The notes: a model not told the origin generated them from the letters alone. 64,000 bases of DNA from Panorpa germanica (GCA_963678705.1 OY783212.1:11222001-11286000); one strand, 5' to 3'. Positions 10,296-24,164 are shown, numbered from the stretch's first letter. Made by a program: numbers and translations.

Positions 10296-13135
10296 ATATA
10301 ATTTATTTACGTAGATTTAACTTTACACTTTAATAATTTATTATCTTTGCGTATTTTCGATTAAAAATGCAAACACAATCTAAGGAATGCTAAGTTATGT
10401 ATTTTAATAATATCACTCGACACACTGATAATCTTAATTATGCTTACAAATTGCTTTTACGATTTCCTTAATCAAGAAAACTTGGAAAATTATATATATC
10501 GCAAACCTAGGTTTATTAGGTCAGCCATATTCTCAAAATTTTGGGTTCTTTTGTGAGTGAAATGAATGACCATTTATGTATTAACTTTTACTATAGAATA
10601 AAATCCACGATATTAAAACAACAGAATGGAATATAGCTATCTCTTTCTAACTAATACAAAAGTACTTATAAGCATAATTTTAATTTAAAATATGAAACAT
10701 CGTTGAATACGAAATGTTTAACACGGACATAACGAACATTTAAAACCTATTCATTTAACAACGAAAGCTCTGATCCCACTTTTGTCTTGCTTAAAACTGG
10801 ATGTAGCATTTTACGGTTACGGCAACGACGCTACGGCTAAGGCTACGGCTACTGCTACGGCTCATTCATTATATTTTTGCAGAGCACGGAATCGTGGTTG
10901 TGTATAAGCAATTAATATCACTGCTAAACATAATGTATATGGATATATACGTGTGTGTGTGTGTGTGTGTTGTACTACTTCAGAGAAAATGAACCTTTGG
11001 CACGCGAGCAATGAATATCTTACAGGAATTTACCAAGATTGAGCGTTTTTATTAACACGAAAATTTGACCTTAGAATTTAATATATGTGCATATGGTATA
11101 TGTATACGGAAAACTACTGTAGACTTACTATTGGAAGGTGTACTGTACACGCCTTCTAATATTCATCTATACTTTTTAATTTAGGCTATTCATACTCATC
11201 CACTTATGGGGTTTACTTATCAATTTATTTAAGTTCTATTTTTTTGAAAAAACATTGCTTTAAAATTCACTTATGTTAACGGCCCCTTAAAAACATACAA
11301 AATAAAAGTCTAACTGTGCGATGTCAATGAAGCATTAAGTGTAAAGCTCATAATAAATACGTAAATGAAGATTGTCTCATTGTAGTAGTCGTAGCCTGAC
11401 AGTTGTACATTTAAACTGAAGCAGACTTTCAAGAAAACTGACGGTGAGCGATCGGGTTGTTTACATATTAAAGATTTTATTGCCTATACGATTTCTAAGA
11501 TCTGATTGCAAGCAAACAAAGCTCTGACAGAATAGCTATCAAATCCAATATACTACCAAATCAGATCAGAAATCCGACTCCCTCTAAATATGCCGTTCAG
11601 ATTCTAGTGTTTACATATACAATAAACGGACAGTTCACTGAATCTGAATCTGATCTGATTGTATAAAAAGTTCTTAATAATATATACTCTTATATGTATT
11701 ATATATGCTACGCGCAACTAAATTAAATAAAATATATGCATTTTTATAGAGTGCGTTGTACGAAAACTGTTTTGAAAAAAACAATCGTCGCAATATCATC
11801 ATTTGCGCTGTTGAAATTCCTATTGTAAGAACTTGCGGTATATTACAGTTTACTATATATAAAAACTACAACGTTTAATTTAAATATGTAATTAATATTA
11901 TAATCCAAAAACGTGTGCATTTTATTAAAATCGTTAATAACAATTGCCTTTAATTTATTATTGTTTTAGTTTTAGAATGATAGAATGTACAATGCATAAA
12001 TTAAAATCAATGTTTTAGTTAAATTGTAGAATCAGTGGACTGTTAAAACAGCAGTATTTAATTTAGTAACGCAGCGCATTACTGTAAAACACAACATACG
12101 ACATTATTACACTAAAACAACATTAGAGAATGTACAATGCATAACATCGCACGACGTAACAATGGCATAACCGATGTTTCAGAGCAGGTCCTAGTGTAAT
12201 TAAAATTTTATGGAACACTATAATAATAAATGCAATACTAAACAAGATATCAAGATCGGGTCGGGTCGGGTCCATTTCAGCCAGCGCGTGATGAAAGCTG
12301 TCACTGAGGTGTGTTCATATGAGTACATTAACAAAGGCTATATAAATTATATGTGTCCCTAATTAACGTCTAAATCAACTGCACTGGTGTAGGTGTTTCG
12401 TTTAGGAATAGTCATATTTTGTGACAAAGTAGAAATCCGTTAACACGGTTATGTGGATTAAGGTTTATTTAATATAAAAGAAAAAACATTTACGTAAAAA
12501 TAACTACATAATATAAAAAATTGTATCAACTAATTTATTACTATTAGAATCATGTTATTAAGATTCTTTTCCGAATTAATAGATTTTCAAAACACAATTT
12601 TCTAGACTACTAAAATATATAAAAGAACTTTTGAAAAACTAAAGAATTGTAAAGTATATTTAGAATCAAAAACATTAAATATTTTTAAGTTTCTAAGATT
12701 AAATGTTACTAGTTGAGTTGGTACCTTAATTTTTTGAATTTCTTGTTAAGTTCTTATTAAATTACGAATATTGTTGACGTATGACAAGATACGTATAATA
12801 CATACAGTTTTATTTAAGTTGAAGATATTTTATAAAGTTCATCTGCCCAGGGACCGCTTCAGGATACAGGCATTTAGAACTTTACGACAACATAACATTG
12901 TTCAAACAAAAAACAAACATATATATTTTGTTACTTTATTTTTTTATGTTTGTAAAATATAGGCAGGCTAAAATTGTTCAAATTAACAAACAATGTACAT
13001 GATTAATTAGTAAATGAAATCCTGCATAGTTTAAAAACTTTCCCAAAAAAATTCGTCTTATCTCCAAATTTTTCTAAAAGAAAAAGAAGAGAGTTACTCG
13101 GAATAGTGATCCATCTGATATGTTCTATAAAAAAA
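10296..13135. other. AT-rich non-coding stretch with simple repeats
   Basis: No gene is supported. The stretch holds a CTACGG/GGCTAC hexamer patch at 10812-10862, a GT run of ten units at 10951-10970, GGGTC repeated three times near 12257-12272, and an 18-base direct repeat AGAATGTACAATGCATAA at about 11983 and 12126. Confidence 0.45.
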
Positions 13136-13511
13136 ATTTATTTAACGTCAGCCTATTTCCGATGCTGAATTCTATCACCGGCCATCTACGCCTCATATAC
13201 TGAACTACACCGCTCTCAATAAATAATTATGATAGTACATAATTTACTTTGACAATAACTTAAAAAGTCTCTGGCATAAATCATAAATACTACCGACCAC
13301 TGTGCCGTCAAATGTTTTTATTTTCTCAGATGGCTGAGATATATTTGGCAAAGTAATAATACCAAAATAGTTTTACTGTCATTTGACAGTGACATGTATA
13401 GTATTACACCGTAGAGTATCAATTAAATTGGCAACAACCCAACCCAGAGATAGAGCTGGTCCGGGAATCGAACCCATACACTCTGCTGCCTGACATAAAG
13501 CTGCAACGGTC
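13136..13511 (-). mobile_element. tRNA-derived SINE, copy 3 (interrupted or doubled)
   Basis: On the minus strand a good B box GGTTCGATTCC (13474-13464) is followed by GACCAGCTCTATCTCTGGGT as in the family body. The 3' end is intact (GCATCGGAAATAGGCTGACG, then TTAAATAAA at 13136-13145). Between the two lie about 130 extra bases with a near-palindrome at about 13374-13394. Part of this insert, GGCACAGTGGTCGGTAGTA, resembles a second SINE head. It is either one SINE with an insertion or two partial copies head to tail. Confidence 0.65.
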
Positions 13512-14704
13512 TCGACTATCTTTTAACTTCTCTCAGATATAGTAATTTCATCATTTCATTGCAATAAGTGACTGACTTTTACAAATAAATACAAAAAAAA
13601 ATTTGGGAGTTTTTCTGTAAACATTTTTTTATAAATGCGTGTGAAAAAATTAAAAGAGAGTTGATTGATTAAAGTCCATATGTCCGTCAATCACGAGATA
13701 AATGACGTGGGAGCATGCCTTAATTTGAAAAATGAAGAAGAGTTGAAAGGTCAACTGACATATATCAATAACAGTAAACAACTAGCATTTCAAAAATTAA
13801 AATAATATAATTTAAGACTTTCTTGTAGTATGTATTATAATAACAAAGATCTTACTATATCTATATATGTATATTATACTCTTGTTATACTTATAATTAC
13901 ATTCTATTTTAAATAAAAACTAAGTTTTATAAATTAAAACATCTGTAAAAAAGTAAATAAAAAAGCAAAGAACTTATAAAGCAAAACACTTTAAAAGTAA
14001 AATTAAACGGAACGACATACAACTCAGTGGAGAATATTCATTTACCATCCCTCACGTCTCTTTATGTCCCCATCACACAACCCCCATCCCTCTTGAGTCT
14101 AACTACCCCCTCCCCCCAGCCCACACGTCTCCTAAAACGATTGTTTAACGTCTACAAGGAAATAAAATTAGACAACGAAATATTAAATGTTTTTAATCCA
14201 AAGTCTTTTTTAAATATGAATTACACGTTTAGTTATAAAATGCAAATTATTATGATGTTTTTCTTTATTATTATTATTTTCTTATGTATTTTAATTTCAA
14301 CAAGCTCTTGCACTATTTTGTAGTTATGCCTTGTATTATTAATATTGTGGGTTATATAAGAGCTTTCAAGCTTTCGAGCTTTCGGGTTGATGGTTAGCGT
14401 GTAAAAGTAATGTTTTCATTTATTCAACAACTTTAAATTGTATGTAAAAACGTCTTTTGTATTTTTGTAATACCGTTGTGGGTGGGTGGGAGTTTTGGTT
14501 GCAGTTTGTAGCTACTTGAATTTGTTATCATAAAATAAAGATGTAGTTTGTTAAATCCATAATTTCACCGTATATCTCGTGTGCGCTTTATAAGTTGTAT
14601 GCTATACAGTTGCAGTTTAAAATCTTATATTTGTAACAGTAATTTTTACATAGGGATGTCAAAACCATATAATACCCGTTAAGCACAATTACATACAAGT
14701 ATAT
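13512..14704. other. AT-rich non-coding stretch
   Basis: A 98-codon frame at 14027-14323 begins over a C-rich patch (14045-14135) and runs into AT noise. I do not regard it as a gene. A triple repeat of GAGCTTTC-like words lies at 14360-14386. Nothing else recognised. Confidence 0.4.
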
Positions 14705-14975
14705 TAAAGGTGTATTTAACATAAAAAGGTTTACCTGTTACACAACATTTTTAGGTAAATATTATGTAAGTTTACATACCAAAAAATATTTGTCAACATA
14801 AATTTACATATCCAAAGTTAATGATTTTTTTGCAAGATTATATTTTGATACTTATTAAATTAATATATTATTACAAGATTCTTAATGTTCTCTGCATTTA
14901 CTTAATGACAATGTAATAGAATTATGCCAGACTTCGCTAAATAACAAAACGTATTGTTGTAAAAAATATTACGTC
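14705..14975 (+). repeat. Dispersed AT-rich repeat, copy 2
   Basis: Partner of the segment at 4716-4950, in the same orientation (TATTTAACATAAAAA, CATTTACTTAATGACAA, ATATTACGT). No coding sequence or ends defined. Confidence 0.5.
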
Positions 14976-15960
14976 AACCGGCCTGAACGTAAAAGTTATT
15001 TTAAATGTTATAAAATTGTAACTAAACTCGGCTACGCATTTCTGTGGCTCAGTCTGATATGAAATGATTGGGAAAGTAAATAAACCTGGAAAGAAACGAA
15101 AGTAATGAATTTATAATGAAAGAAAAACCCAGGCGTATTCGAATGGAACGTTGTGCTATAGAAGATTTTATGTATATAGTATATAACGTAAAAATAAGTT
15201 AGATATTAATCAAATATTACGTAAGTGTTACGTATTAGTATGGAAGAATTTATTGAATAAGAATTTACCTTTTTACGTTTTGTGGGTAGCAGCGTGATCA
15301 ATCAAAACTCTAGTTGTCTGTCATATTAAAACAGTAAATGTTTAATATTTTACTTTATGGATATCAAGTATAGTAAGTAACAATGGTGAGTCATATAATG
15401 TCCTTGAAGAAATGAAACAAATATTATGTAAAAATAGTGGTCTAAAGGAACCAAGTAATGATAAATGTTTGGTCTAATTACTAAGTGTAACTGAAAAACC
15501 GGCTGTAACAGTTCTTGACAATGGATATCAAATGCTATGTGACAAGTTGATGAAAAGTCTAATACTGAAAAAAATGATTACAGTATAAACAACATTCAAA
15601 ACGACATAAGCACATGATATATTTCATATGGCTTGTGTATATAATATATATCATTATATTTAAAGCTAAAAAAAATTACTGTCAACCACAGACTGGGAAA
15701 CAAGAAACGAGAAGCGACAAGCGGGAGCGTATCGTAAAAAAGTTAAGGGTTCTGTTTTGAAGTTAGATTTAGAAATCCCTATTGGAACGCCTCATAATTT
15801 ACTGGTTACAAAAAAAAAAAAAGAAAAAAAAAATATTAAAGAACTAAAATAAATAAACAAAAACAGTAGAGAAAAAAATCAAGTTGTGTAATTCGCGTTT
15901 TTAACGAGACAAAATAGAGAAACGAATAAAATACACAATTTAACGCTAACTCTATTTCCT
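14976..15960. other. AT-rich non-coding stretch
   Basis: No gene or repeat recognised. Includes an A-rich tract at 15809-15838. Confidence 0.4.
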
Positions 15961-16120
15961 CTTGCGTCCCGCCCCGCCACTGCGTCACACACAACCCTCG
16001 CGGGAGGTTGTTTGGAAGTCGTAAGAAGCACCCCGAGAGTGAGTGCCGGGCGAGGATGTTAGAAGCGTGCTAAGACGGGAAGAGGAGCAGGAGGAGGAGG
16101 AGGGATTGGGTGAATTGACT
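15961..16120. other. G+C- and CpG-rich block
   Basis: A sharp island in the surrounding AT-rich DNA. It contains GTCCCGCCCCGCC, the near-palindrome ACAACCCTCGCGGGAGGTTG at about 15992-16011, GAGTGCCGGGCGAGGATG, and a GGA-repeat purine run at 16078-16108. No open reading frame of note crosses it. It could be a regulatory element, an unrecognised first exon or promoter, or transferred G+C-rich sequence; the sequence alone does not decide. Confidence 0.4.
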
Positions 16121-17218
16121 TGAAAAACGGAAGGAAAATGAATGTTAAGCATACTCCACTAACTTATAAACAACTTTAAAAAATAATTCTTATTAATTTA
16201 TATTAATATTTATTTCTTAATAACATTTTTCTGTCATTTATTTTAATTATTTACAACAATGCAAAATGTTGTACTGAAAATTAACAAGGTATTAGTACTA
16301 GCAATGTAAATTATTATATAAACACAGTACAAGCAGAAGCATTATAGGAATAATTTAAATATATCTACTGAAGGAGTAAATACTTTTGCTAAGTATGATC
16401 ATATGATAAATCAGTAAAGATAACTAAATGCTATAGATTAATAATCGGTATAGTTAATAGAGAAAGCATTGTATTTTGAATAAGTGAATACATTATTTAA
16501 TATTAATATAATTACATATGAAATTTTTTAATAGAATAAATGCTGATGCATAAAAGTTCAATATTGTCTTAACAACGTTGTGATTATATATAAGGGTAGA
16601 CATCAGCTCCGCTCCCCAAAACCTCCTGCAATAGTTTGCAAACGACATAATGACCAAGAACGGTGAATAGTAACTAGGCTACCATGTCTTATGATTCGAT
16701 TCCAGGTTATAAATTAGTGAGTTAAAGTATTTTAGTTTACAGAATAATATGTGGCACCTGAATAATGTTTTGAACTCATTTCAATAAAATCCCAGTTACC
16801 TATTCGCTATTTGTAAAGCTTCAAATTATAAGAAAGATTAGATTGTAATTAAACAATCCAAAAAAAAAAACTATAAATTAATGTTTTTTTTATGGTTCTG
16901 CAATAACGAAGTGATTCATCAATGTACCAACAAAATAACTGAGTTTTCACTTTTAGTTCTTGTTTTCTAATTCACAAAGAAATAACCGCAATACTTAACG
17001 CAATTGTAAACATTTTAATTATGGCATTGTACACATTCGCAGTAACTGAGAACAGTACTTGTCCAGCGTGTAAATTACTAGGTTGCAATTACTTTACTAT
17101 GAAGTCAGTATTTTAGAATATAATAGATTTTCATTGCAGTTTAAATTGTGCCTAACTTTGACAGTAACCTACTTAATGTAGGCCTGATTAACTTGTTGTG
17201 CTTAAATGAGGCCCTCGT
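16121..17218. other. AT-rich non-coding stretch
   Basis: No gene, RNA or repeat recognised. Confidence 0.4.
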
Positions 17219-17448
17219 AATTACACAGTGGATGAGAGCTTGACGCTAGAGTGCTGTATCTTCAGGTTCGATCTCCGAAAAAGAGTTTGTTATCGAGTTA
17301 ATTTTACTATGTACATAGATAATTATAAACCTGTCAGGAAGTGGTGTAGTGCACATATATGAAGCCGCGCCACCACAAAAACTACCAACGGTCGTCGGAG
17401 ATAGGACTCAACATTAGATACAGGACGACGTTAAATAAATTAAATAAA
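17219..17448 (+). mobile_element. tRNA-derived SINE, copy 2
   Basis: The order is the same as in the 0.5-kb copy. Head ACACAGTGGATGAGAGC is followed by a B box GGTTCGATCTC at 17265-17275, then AGTGGTGTAGTGCACATATA and GTCGTCGGAGATAGGACTCA, and the end GACGACGTTAAATAAATTAA. Shorter and more diverged, with one mismatch in the B box. Confidence 0.75.
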
Positions 17449-18541
17449 ACGAAAACATACGCTGCTCCGGATTTTACTAATTTCGTAATTAAAGTACCAA
17501 TACTATAATATAAATAAAAAATATGTTTGCATCATAGAAATAAAAACAAGCTAATGAATACTTATAATTTAAGACACATTTTTAATAAAGATGTAAGCCT
17601 CTTGTCAAAACAAACTGAGACGGTAAAATAAGCAAGAAGTGTTGACTAATAATACAGTGAAGTCGCTATATTAATGTTTTTTTAACATTATGCATATTTC
17701 TTAATAAATAATATTATTTTTTCATTTCCCGGTGATTAATTGGCTGAGTATCCTGTTTGAGGCGAAGCTCACTTTGTCACCTAACGTGTGTGAAAGCAAG
17801 GTACAGAGTAAACAGAGACAGAAGGTCTTGTTTTCATAGTAAACATGACATCCTTTATCCTCCTTTTCACCTCTCATCATATCCGTGGTTCTGGTTTTCT
17901 CAATATTGGAAGTCTAGACCAGTGGCTGGTAACCGGTGATCATTGAAACGTTCGTGTCCGCCAACTTCTGCGAAATTTCGTTCAATATATAAACAAGATT
18001 TCCACAAGGAGATAAAACGTGTGTATCAATATATTATTAGGTTTACGGATTTGGAAATTGCCTAATTACTACACTATTAGTGACACTATCGATGCTAGAA
18101 GTGGAGTTAGCTTGCAGCATGATAGCAAGTTCGATGTTGCACATTTCGTTACAATTTATACATGAGAGGTAAAAAATGAACCATGAAATTAGCGTATAGC
18201 CACCTAGCAAGCGTGAAACTGCACTCTACGACAATCTTGATAGTAGATCTTTAATTTCGATGTTTTTAAAGTTACTATTTAAATAATTAAACTATAAATA
18301 ATTGATTTTGTTAATTTCTTTCAATTTAATTGTATATATTACTTCTATTATCTATTTCATTTTTTAGTGAAACTTCTGTAGCAGCATATAATTCCACGAT
18401 ACTGTAAAACAAATTGGTGTTACATCTAACGGCAATTTTTAATTTTAATGCTTTAAATTTATATTTTACAAATTGTAATACATACTTTTTGATTTCACGA
18501 ACCCAGCGTTCTCACATGCATTCTTAGAATTTGTGTGTTCA
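17449..18541. other. AT-rich non-coding stretch
   Basis: Short frames only, for example 60 codons at 17757; none recognisable. Nothing else seen. Confidence 0.4.
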
Positions 18542-18575
18542 ACTCACCTGAAACAAAATTAAAACATATTTTAGA
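18542..18575 (-). promoter_or_regulatory. Candidate recursive (ratchet) splice site
   Basis: On the minus strand TTTTAATTTTGTTTCAG is followed at once by GTGAGT, so a 3' splice site with a T-rich tract abuts a consensus 5' splice site (junction between 18548 and 18547). A branch-like CTAAAAT lies upstream at 18575-18569. This layout is that of zero-length-exon ratchet points used in long insect introns. It could equally be an ordinary exon end or chance. Confidence 0.35.
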
Positions 18576-21080
18576 AAAAATATTTTATATAAAAAATAAC
18601 AAATCAGACTAAGACCCATATTATTATATCAATTCCAATACCAAATTTATAAAATAATGACAAACATGTTCTTGCTAAAAAGATAAATAAGTATATGGAT
18701 AAGCAACATTAGTTCTTGCACACATTAATTGACATTTGTACTTTAACAATTTCTTTTTAAAATATTTTTATTTTTTTCGATTTGTAATTGAATAATATTT
18801 GCAATCATTTGGTGTATTAAACACTATTGGACGTTGATAAAATTAATTCAGATTTTACATTATAAATAATAGAGTACACAACAAGCCCTACTTATAAGCC
18901 CGTTTAGCAAGAGCTATCAAATGCAAGATAAACAAAAATTACATTTTTTATTTATTAGAAACTCTAATACTTCACATATAACCAATATCGATACCACTAC
19001 CCCTAGTACTTCCCATACAAGCAACCCCACCCCTATGATTGAAGTTACTTCACCCTGATATTTCATCCTCTCCCTTGCTACTACTTATACCCCATTTCTT
19101 CACAATGTTGTAGGGCTTACAATTCAAGTGATCACGTACATGGTTCCAGGCAATGGGTGCAGCGGTGCTCTGCCCCATTCATTTCGCGACAGCTCTCACA
19201 CCATGAGTATCTCTAGTTCTGCCCATCCTTCAAGGAAATAATGTCAACCACCACACCACCTACCCGTACCACCCCACTGGTCTGCAGTATAAGGGTGTCA
19301 CTTTGTCATTGTTTGGAAAACTACTGACTGGTTCAAAAACTTTTGATTCATTATAGATAAGTTTCAGCCTTTTTCGTTGGTATTGTAGTTTTTATAGAAT
19401 TTGTTTTCTTATGATGAAAACTGAATTGATAATGAGATAAATATACACATTAACGCAAATTATATTTATTTATTTTTTAAATTCAAATATACTCGTATTT
19501 ATTAGACAAATGTTATAACAATAATTAATATTAATTACAATATGTGTATGTTCTAAGTTGATGTGTTCTATTACATTTTGTCTTGTGTGTTTGCGTAAAG
19601 AAACATAATTAAAAAAAACCCCACTTTGACATGGTAAAAATTTACAGATGGAAAAATTTGAGAATGTTATATTGTGTAGCATGCACCTAGAGGATTATGT
19701 CGTTTGATAATCTGTATTTGATCTTAAAGGGCAGGCTATCGTGTGTGTATTGTCCAAGATGGTGTATTAATGAATTATCGTGAGTATTTATAATGTTCTA
19801 AAATTTATATTGAGTCTCTTTCTTCTTGTAGTCATGTTGTACTGTAGTCATAAGGTAGTAAATTATGTGAGTAACTGACATTGGTAAAGTGAAAAAATTC
19901 AATGAAAGCCTGTAACAACACACTAGTGCCATCTAGTAACGGCCTTAGGTAATAGCAAGCAGCTACAACAATTATTACATATGAAAATTATACTTTTTAG
20001 ATATATTACATATTAAACCATATCTTGGGAATTAGATGACACAAGATCGTCTTTCAGCTCATGCCCTTCTTTCAATTGAAAACAACGTAGCTCATGCGTT
20101 AGATTATTGTGATTTAAGTCTTACAAAAAGCAGTAAATATAATTTTTGAATCACTGCGTATATCATTTAAAACATTCATGTACCTTGGTTTATTATTATT
20201 AATATTTGTCGTCTTTGTGCTTGTTAACTTTTATAAAACTTCCAATATAAAATATAGAAACTCTACATTTATTTATTTATAACTATTGCAGTTCTCGTCA
20301 ATCATCATCAAAAATACTTTCTTTCAATTTACATAAATTACACAAAGAACAAGAGCTTCGCAAAAATAGATCTTCGAGAAAATCTGTGTAGTTCTGACGA
20401 AGGAATTGTCATGACGGGATTTCCTGATTTAGATTTATATGTTTATTTTACAAATTATCATTTTGTATCCATTCTATCATAGCTTAGCTTTAAATTAAGT
20501 TAGTTATATTATCGCATTATCATGAACTCTTGTTTGTATCCTTTGCAACACTAATTATTGTTAATATTCTTGGAACACCAATTATATTTGTATCTCTGAC
20601 AATCTCAAAGCCAAACTCATCTCGTTTTGCTTAAGCCTTCATACGTCACTCTACGTTCATTCCAACAAATAAATACATCTTTCATAAATTCGTTTAATGA
20701 ATACGTTTTAATTTAAATGTGATTACAAAATTCCATTTAATTCCATACACTGATAAAATGTCAATGTTTTCAATGTTATTTACCCGTAAAATGAACTGGG
20801 AAATGTTTGCCTGAACATCAAACAGCAAAATATTACCAACAAGGTAAAAAAAAATCAATGCTAAGTTCAAACAAATCACGCGCTAATACTCAACCAATTA
20901 CCGGACATGATTCCCGCCCGCCATAACCTGTTTATGATTGACAGAGCACATTTCAAAGTCAAAAATGATTAATTGCCTCTTGTACTAAAGTCAGAACAAA
21001 TGAAGATAAATGAACAAAAAAATTGACATCCCTATATTGCAGTTTAGGGAATACAGTGTCAGTGCTCTTGTGCAGTAGTA
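18576..21080. other. AT-rich non-coding stretch with C-rich patches and a CTCF-like word
   Basis: No gene is supported. Pyrimidine/C-rich patches lie at 18990-19100 and 19245-19275. On the minus strand, 19940-19925 reads TTACTAGATGGCACTA, close to the insect CTCF core. A TACTCGTA octamer lies at 19490. Frames such as 70 codons at 19470 (minus) are AT noise. Confidence 0.4.
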
Positions 21081-21120
21081 GTTGGAGTTGGAGTTGGAGT
21101 GGAAGCTGGAGCTGGAGGAG
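21081..21120 (+). repeat. GTTGGA/GCTGGA hexamer patch
   Basis: GTTGGA occurs three times in a row, then GTGGAAGCTGGAGCTGGAGG. It is a short, G-rich imperfect simple repeat in AT-rich DNA, with no reading frame that would make it coding. Confidence 0.7.
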
Positions 21121-24100
21121 AGACACATCAAAGGGGTAGGCGTGTAGTGGACGTGCCAGGGGACCAGCAACTGTATGTCATCACAAATGGGGGCTGGGGA
21201 ATGGGGATGAGATGAAGTACTATGTGTAATGGTGGTAAAAGAGGATACACTTGTACGAGTATGGTATATATGAAACGCCCTTTTCCTTAGTGTAGTATTT
21301 TACTGAATGTTGTCTGTATTTTTGTGAAAAACTCCTTGTCTGATTCTGCGATTACACCCGACTCGCACACGAAAGGAATATATAAAACAAGCTATTACTC
21401 CGAACTAAAACACAGTAGAACATTGAGCACAGTAGTCAGTACAGAAGCAGAACGAAATACGAGTATATTGTATTTGTGAATTCTTTTTTTTTCTTTTAGC
21501 TCAATACTTTGCAGAGTGGCCAAACTCTTTTCAGAGAAATTTCACTCACTCTCTGGAAAGTTTATTTATACAGCATTTTATCTATTCTTGAGATTGAATA
21601 AATCATATTGTTGCGATAAAATGGCATCTGAAATATCAAGAGCATAATTAAAAAAGATATATTTCAGATCTGTCTCACAGATTGCAAATACACTAGAAGT
21701 CTTCATGAATACTTAAGGAGCAAGTGGAAATGACGGTAAATTAATCAGGTGACGGGCTTATAGTGTACAATTTAGGGCTATCTAAAAATGATTTGTATTT
21801 CTAGGATAATTTATCGCTATTAAATGAATCCTAAGTAGTTGGCATCGGCAACAGTTCATCGCAAAGAGAATATTGATGAAATAATTGGTAAGGGGAAATA
21901 AATTAAAGAGTTAGCTACAATCAGCAATATATCAGTATTGGAGAACTGTTTCTTTTTTGAATAAAACTCTAAAAACACATAATAAGCAATACATAGATCG
22001 CAAAGTATATTTCAAAACATTAAAATACGAGTACCAATCGTAATCGATTCATCGTTATCCATCGAGTACCATCGAATACCATCGTTATTGCATCGATTCA
22101 TACCAATAAACTACGAATTATGTAATTTTATAAAAAACGGAATGCTATTAAATTCTGAAATTCCAAGTAAAGCTCGTATTTCTTTCAAGCGGGTGGACAC
22201 TGTGGAATATTTTTATGAAAATAGAATGAGATACCCCAAATTCAATTATATTGCTTACAATGCTTACAAATGGTATTTAATCAAAACAATGTGTAGTTAG
22301 TTTTAAGTATTTTATATTTGAACACACACATCCTGCTTCTTGGTGCCTATAGTAACTTTTAGAAGAAAGTACTTTCTGTACGGCATTCTATTTCTCAAGT
22401 ATCATTCTAGCTCTGAACAAACAAAATTGATTCTAAATTAAACTCTAAATATATAATCTAAGTTTATATTTTAAATTAAATAAAACACAAAAATCGTCAG
22501 TATACTTCTCTGAAGAACAAAGGTTACTAAAATGTCCGTTGTTATAACAAAATCCATAACATAAATTTCAAAATAGTAATGTTTATCATAACTGCATGGA
22601 ATTTTTAATTTAAGCAAATGAAAATCACTCAGCCTGTTTAATGGGGCACGAATCAATTGTCACCACCGTTTAAACTTTAAGGCACTACTTTTTAATAAAC
22701 AAAGTAAACAACCTAATAAATGAAAATCAAATTATAAATATTATTAAAAATAAAGTCATTAGAAAAGCATGTTTATAAAAATCTTACATTTTGTTGTAAA
22801 TAGTCAGAACTTAATCTATCAGCAACTCATTAACGGCTGCTTGTTTTTACTCGTACGGAACATCCATTTAAGAAGTAATGAATACACAAATCAAGTAACA
22901 CCGTCCGTTATATTAATAGACATAATGTTATTTTGTACTTCGAATCTCAAGGCGTTGTCATTGTCGTATATAATTTATTTAACTTGCATAAATAATTCCC
23001 ATATTTTATGACTTCATGTCCTATGACGTTCTGCAGTTTTACGGTCATAATTACAGGAAATTGCTATTTGTTTTGGTCGATGCCTGCAGAGTATGACTAC
23101 AGAATAAAGACTGTATGTATTGAAAACATCGATACATTTAATTCTCGAGATATCGTTAATAAGTAATTTGAAAATCGTTAGTAGTTTCAAAATAATATAC
23201 GTTTGTGAAAATGCAGGGTGATTTGGAGCAATACATCCTTCTGCATACAGCTTCGTTTGTTTGTTATGCTAAAGATTAAGCGTATAGTAGATAATCTAGC
23301 TTGTTAGGTAATAAAATAATTTAAAAAGGAAAATATTTTAGTATGTAAATATTATATGCCACACAATATGATATGATAAATTTAAATTGAATACGCTATC
23401 ACATTTGGATAAGCGACTGTATCTTACCACTAAGTATTTCGTTCGATGGAGACGCCACTATCTTAAAGCAGTAGTTTGTACCAGGAAGAAAGATACTGCG
23501 TTAAATTAACAACGCTAATAATTTAGTCTTAAGACGGACTAACTGAGCGCAAGAGTGTGCGGCTTCATATGTTCGTATGGTTCGTAATAGCTAATTTGTC
23601 TTAAAAAGTTGCACTCGACTTAAATGTAAACCGAGAATTTAAGATTCTTGATTACAATGAAATTAAAAGAGAAGTGTGTTTAGAAAATGATGAAAAACTT
23701 ATATCTGTATCGATCAAAAATTAAAACTCGTAACATTAAATATCGATAGTTCGAAAAATTATTTAATTAAGATTTCTCTACAAATGTGCACCACTAGTGA
23801 ATGACAACTAACAGCAGGTTTGTACGCGCACACTGATGCATTTCACATTATATAAATAACCATATTCAAACAATAATGATGTATATTTCTATGTTATTTT
23901 CACGCATTAGTAGATTTGCATGTTTTTTAGACATTAGAATTACAATAAATTGTCCTTCAATTTAAAGACAAAGGTTTTCCTCTAAACAACATGTCAACAT
24001 AGGAGAGGCAATTATTATTGTAAAGAATACTCTATTCTTGTAATACATCCTTAGGTAAATATGAATATACTCGTATTAAGAATATACTATAGTAATGTAT

Positions 24101-24140
24101 CAGTTTTTAGTAATCGACACTGTAATAAAAATTCAGTAAA
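21121..24140. other. AT-rich non-coding stretch
   Basis: No gene. A cluster of ATCG-containing words (CATCGTTATCCATCGAGTAC and neighbours) fills 22038-22103. TACTCGTA/TACGAGTA occurs at 21254, 21458, 22026, 22848 and 24068. The 70- and 80-codon frames at 22088 and 22769 have no recognisable motif. Confidence 0.4.
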
Positions 24141-24164
24141 TATTTCTATGTGAACATAGAAATA
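24141..24164. repeat. Short hairpin, 11-bp perfect stem
   Basis: TATTTCTATGT pairs with ACATAGAAATA across GA. Probably chance in AT-rich sequence; no surrounding element found. Confidence 0.5.

Noticed and set aside
14027..14323. 98-codon plus-strand frame
   Set aside because: C-rich patch followed by AT noise; no domain or splice context.
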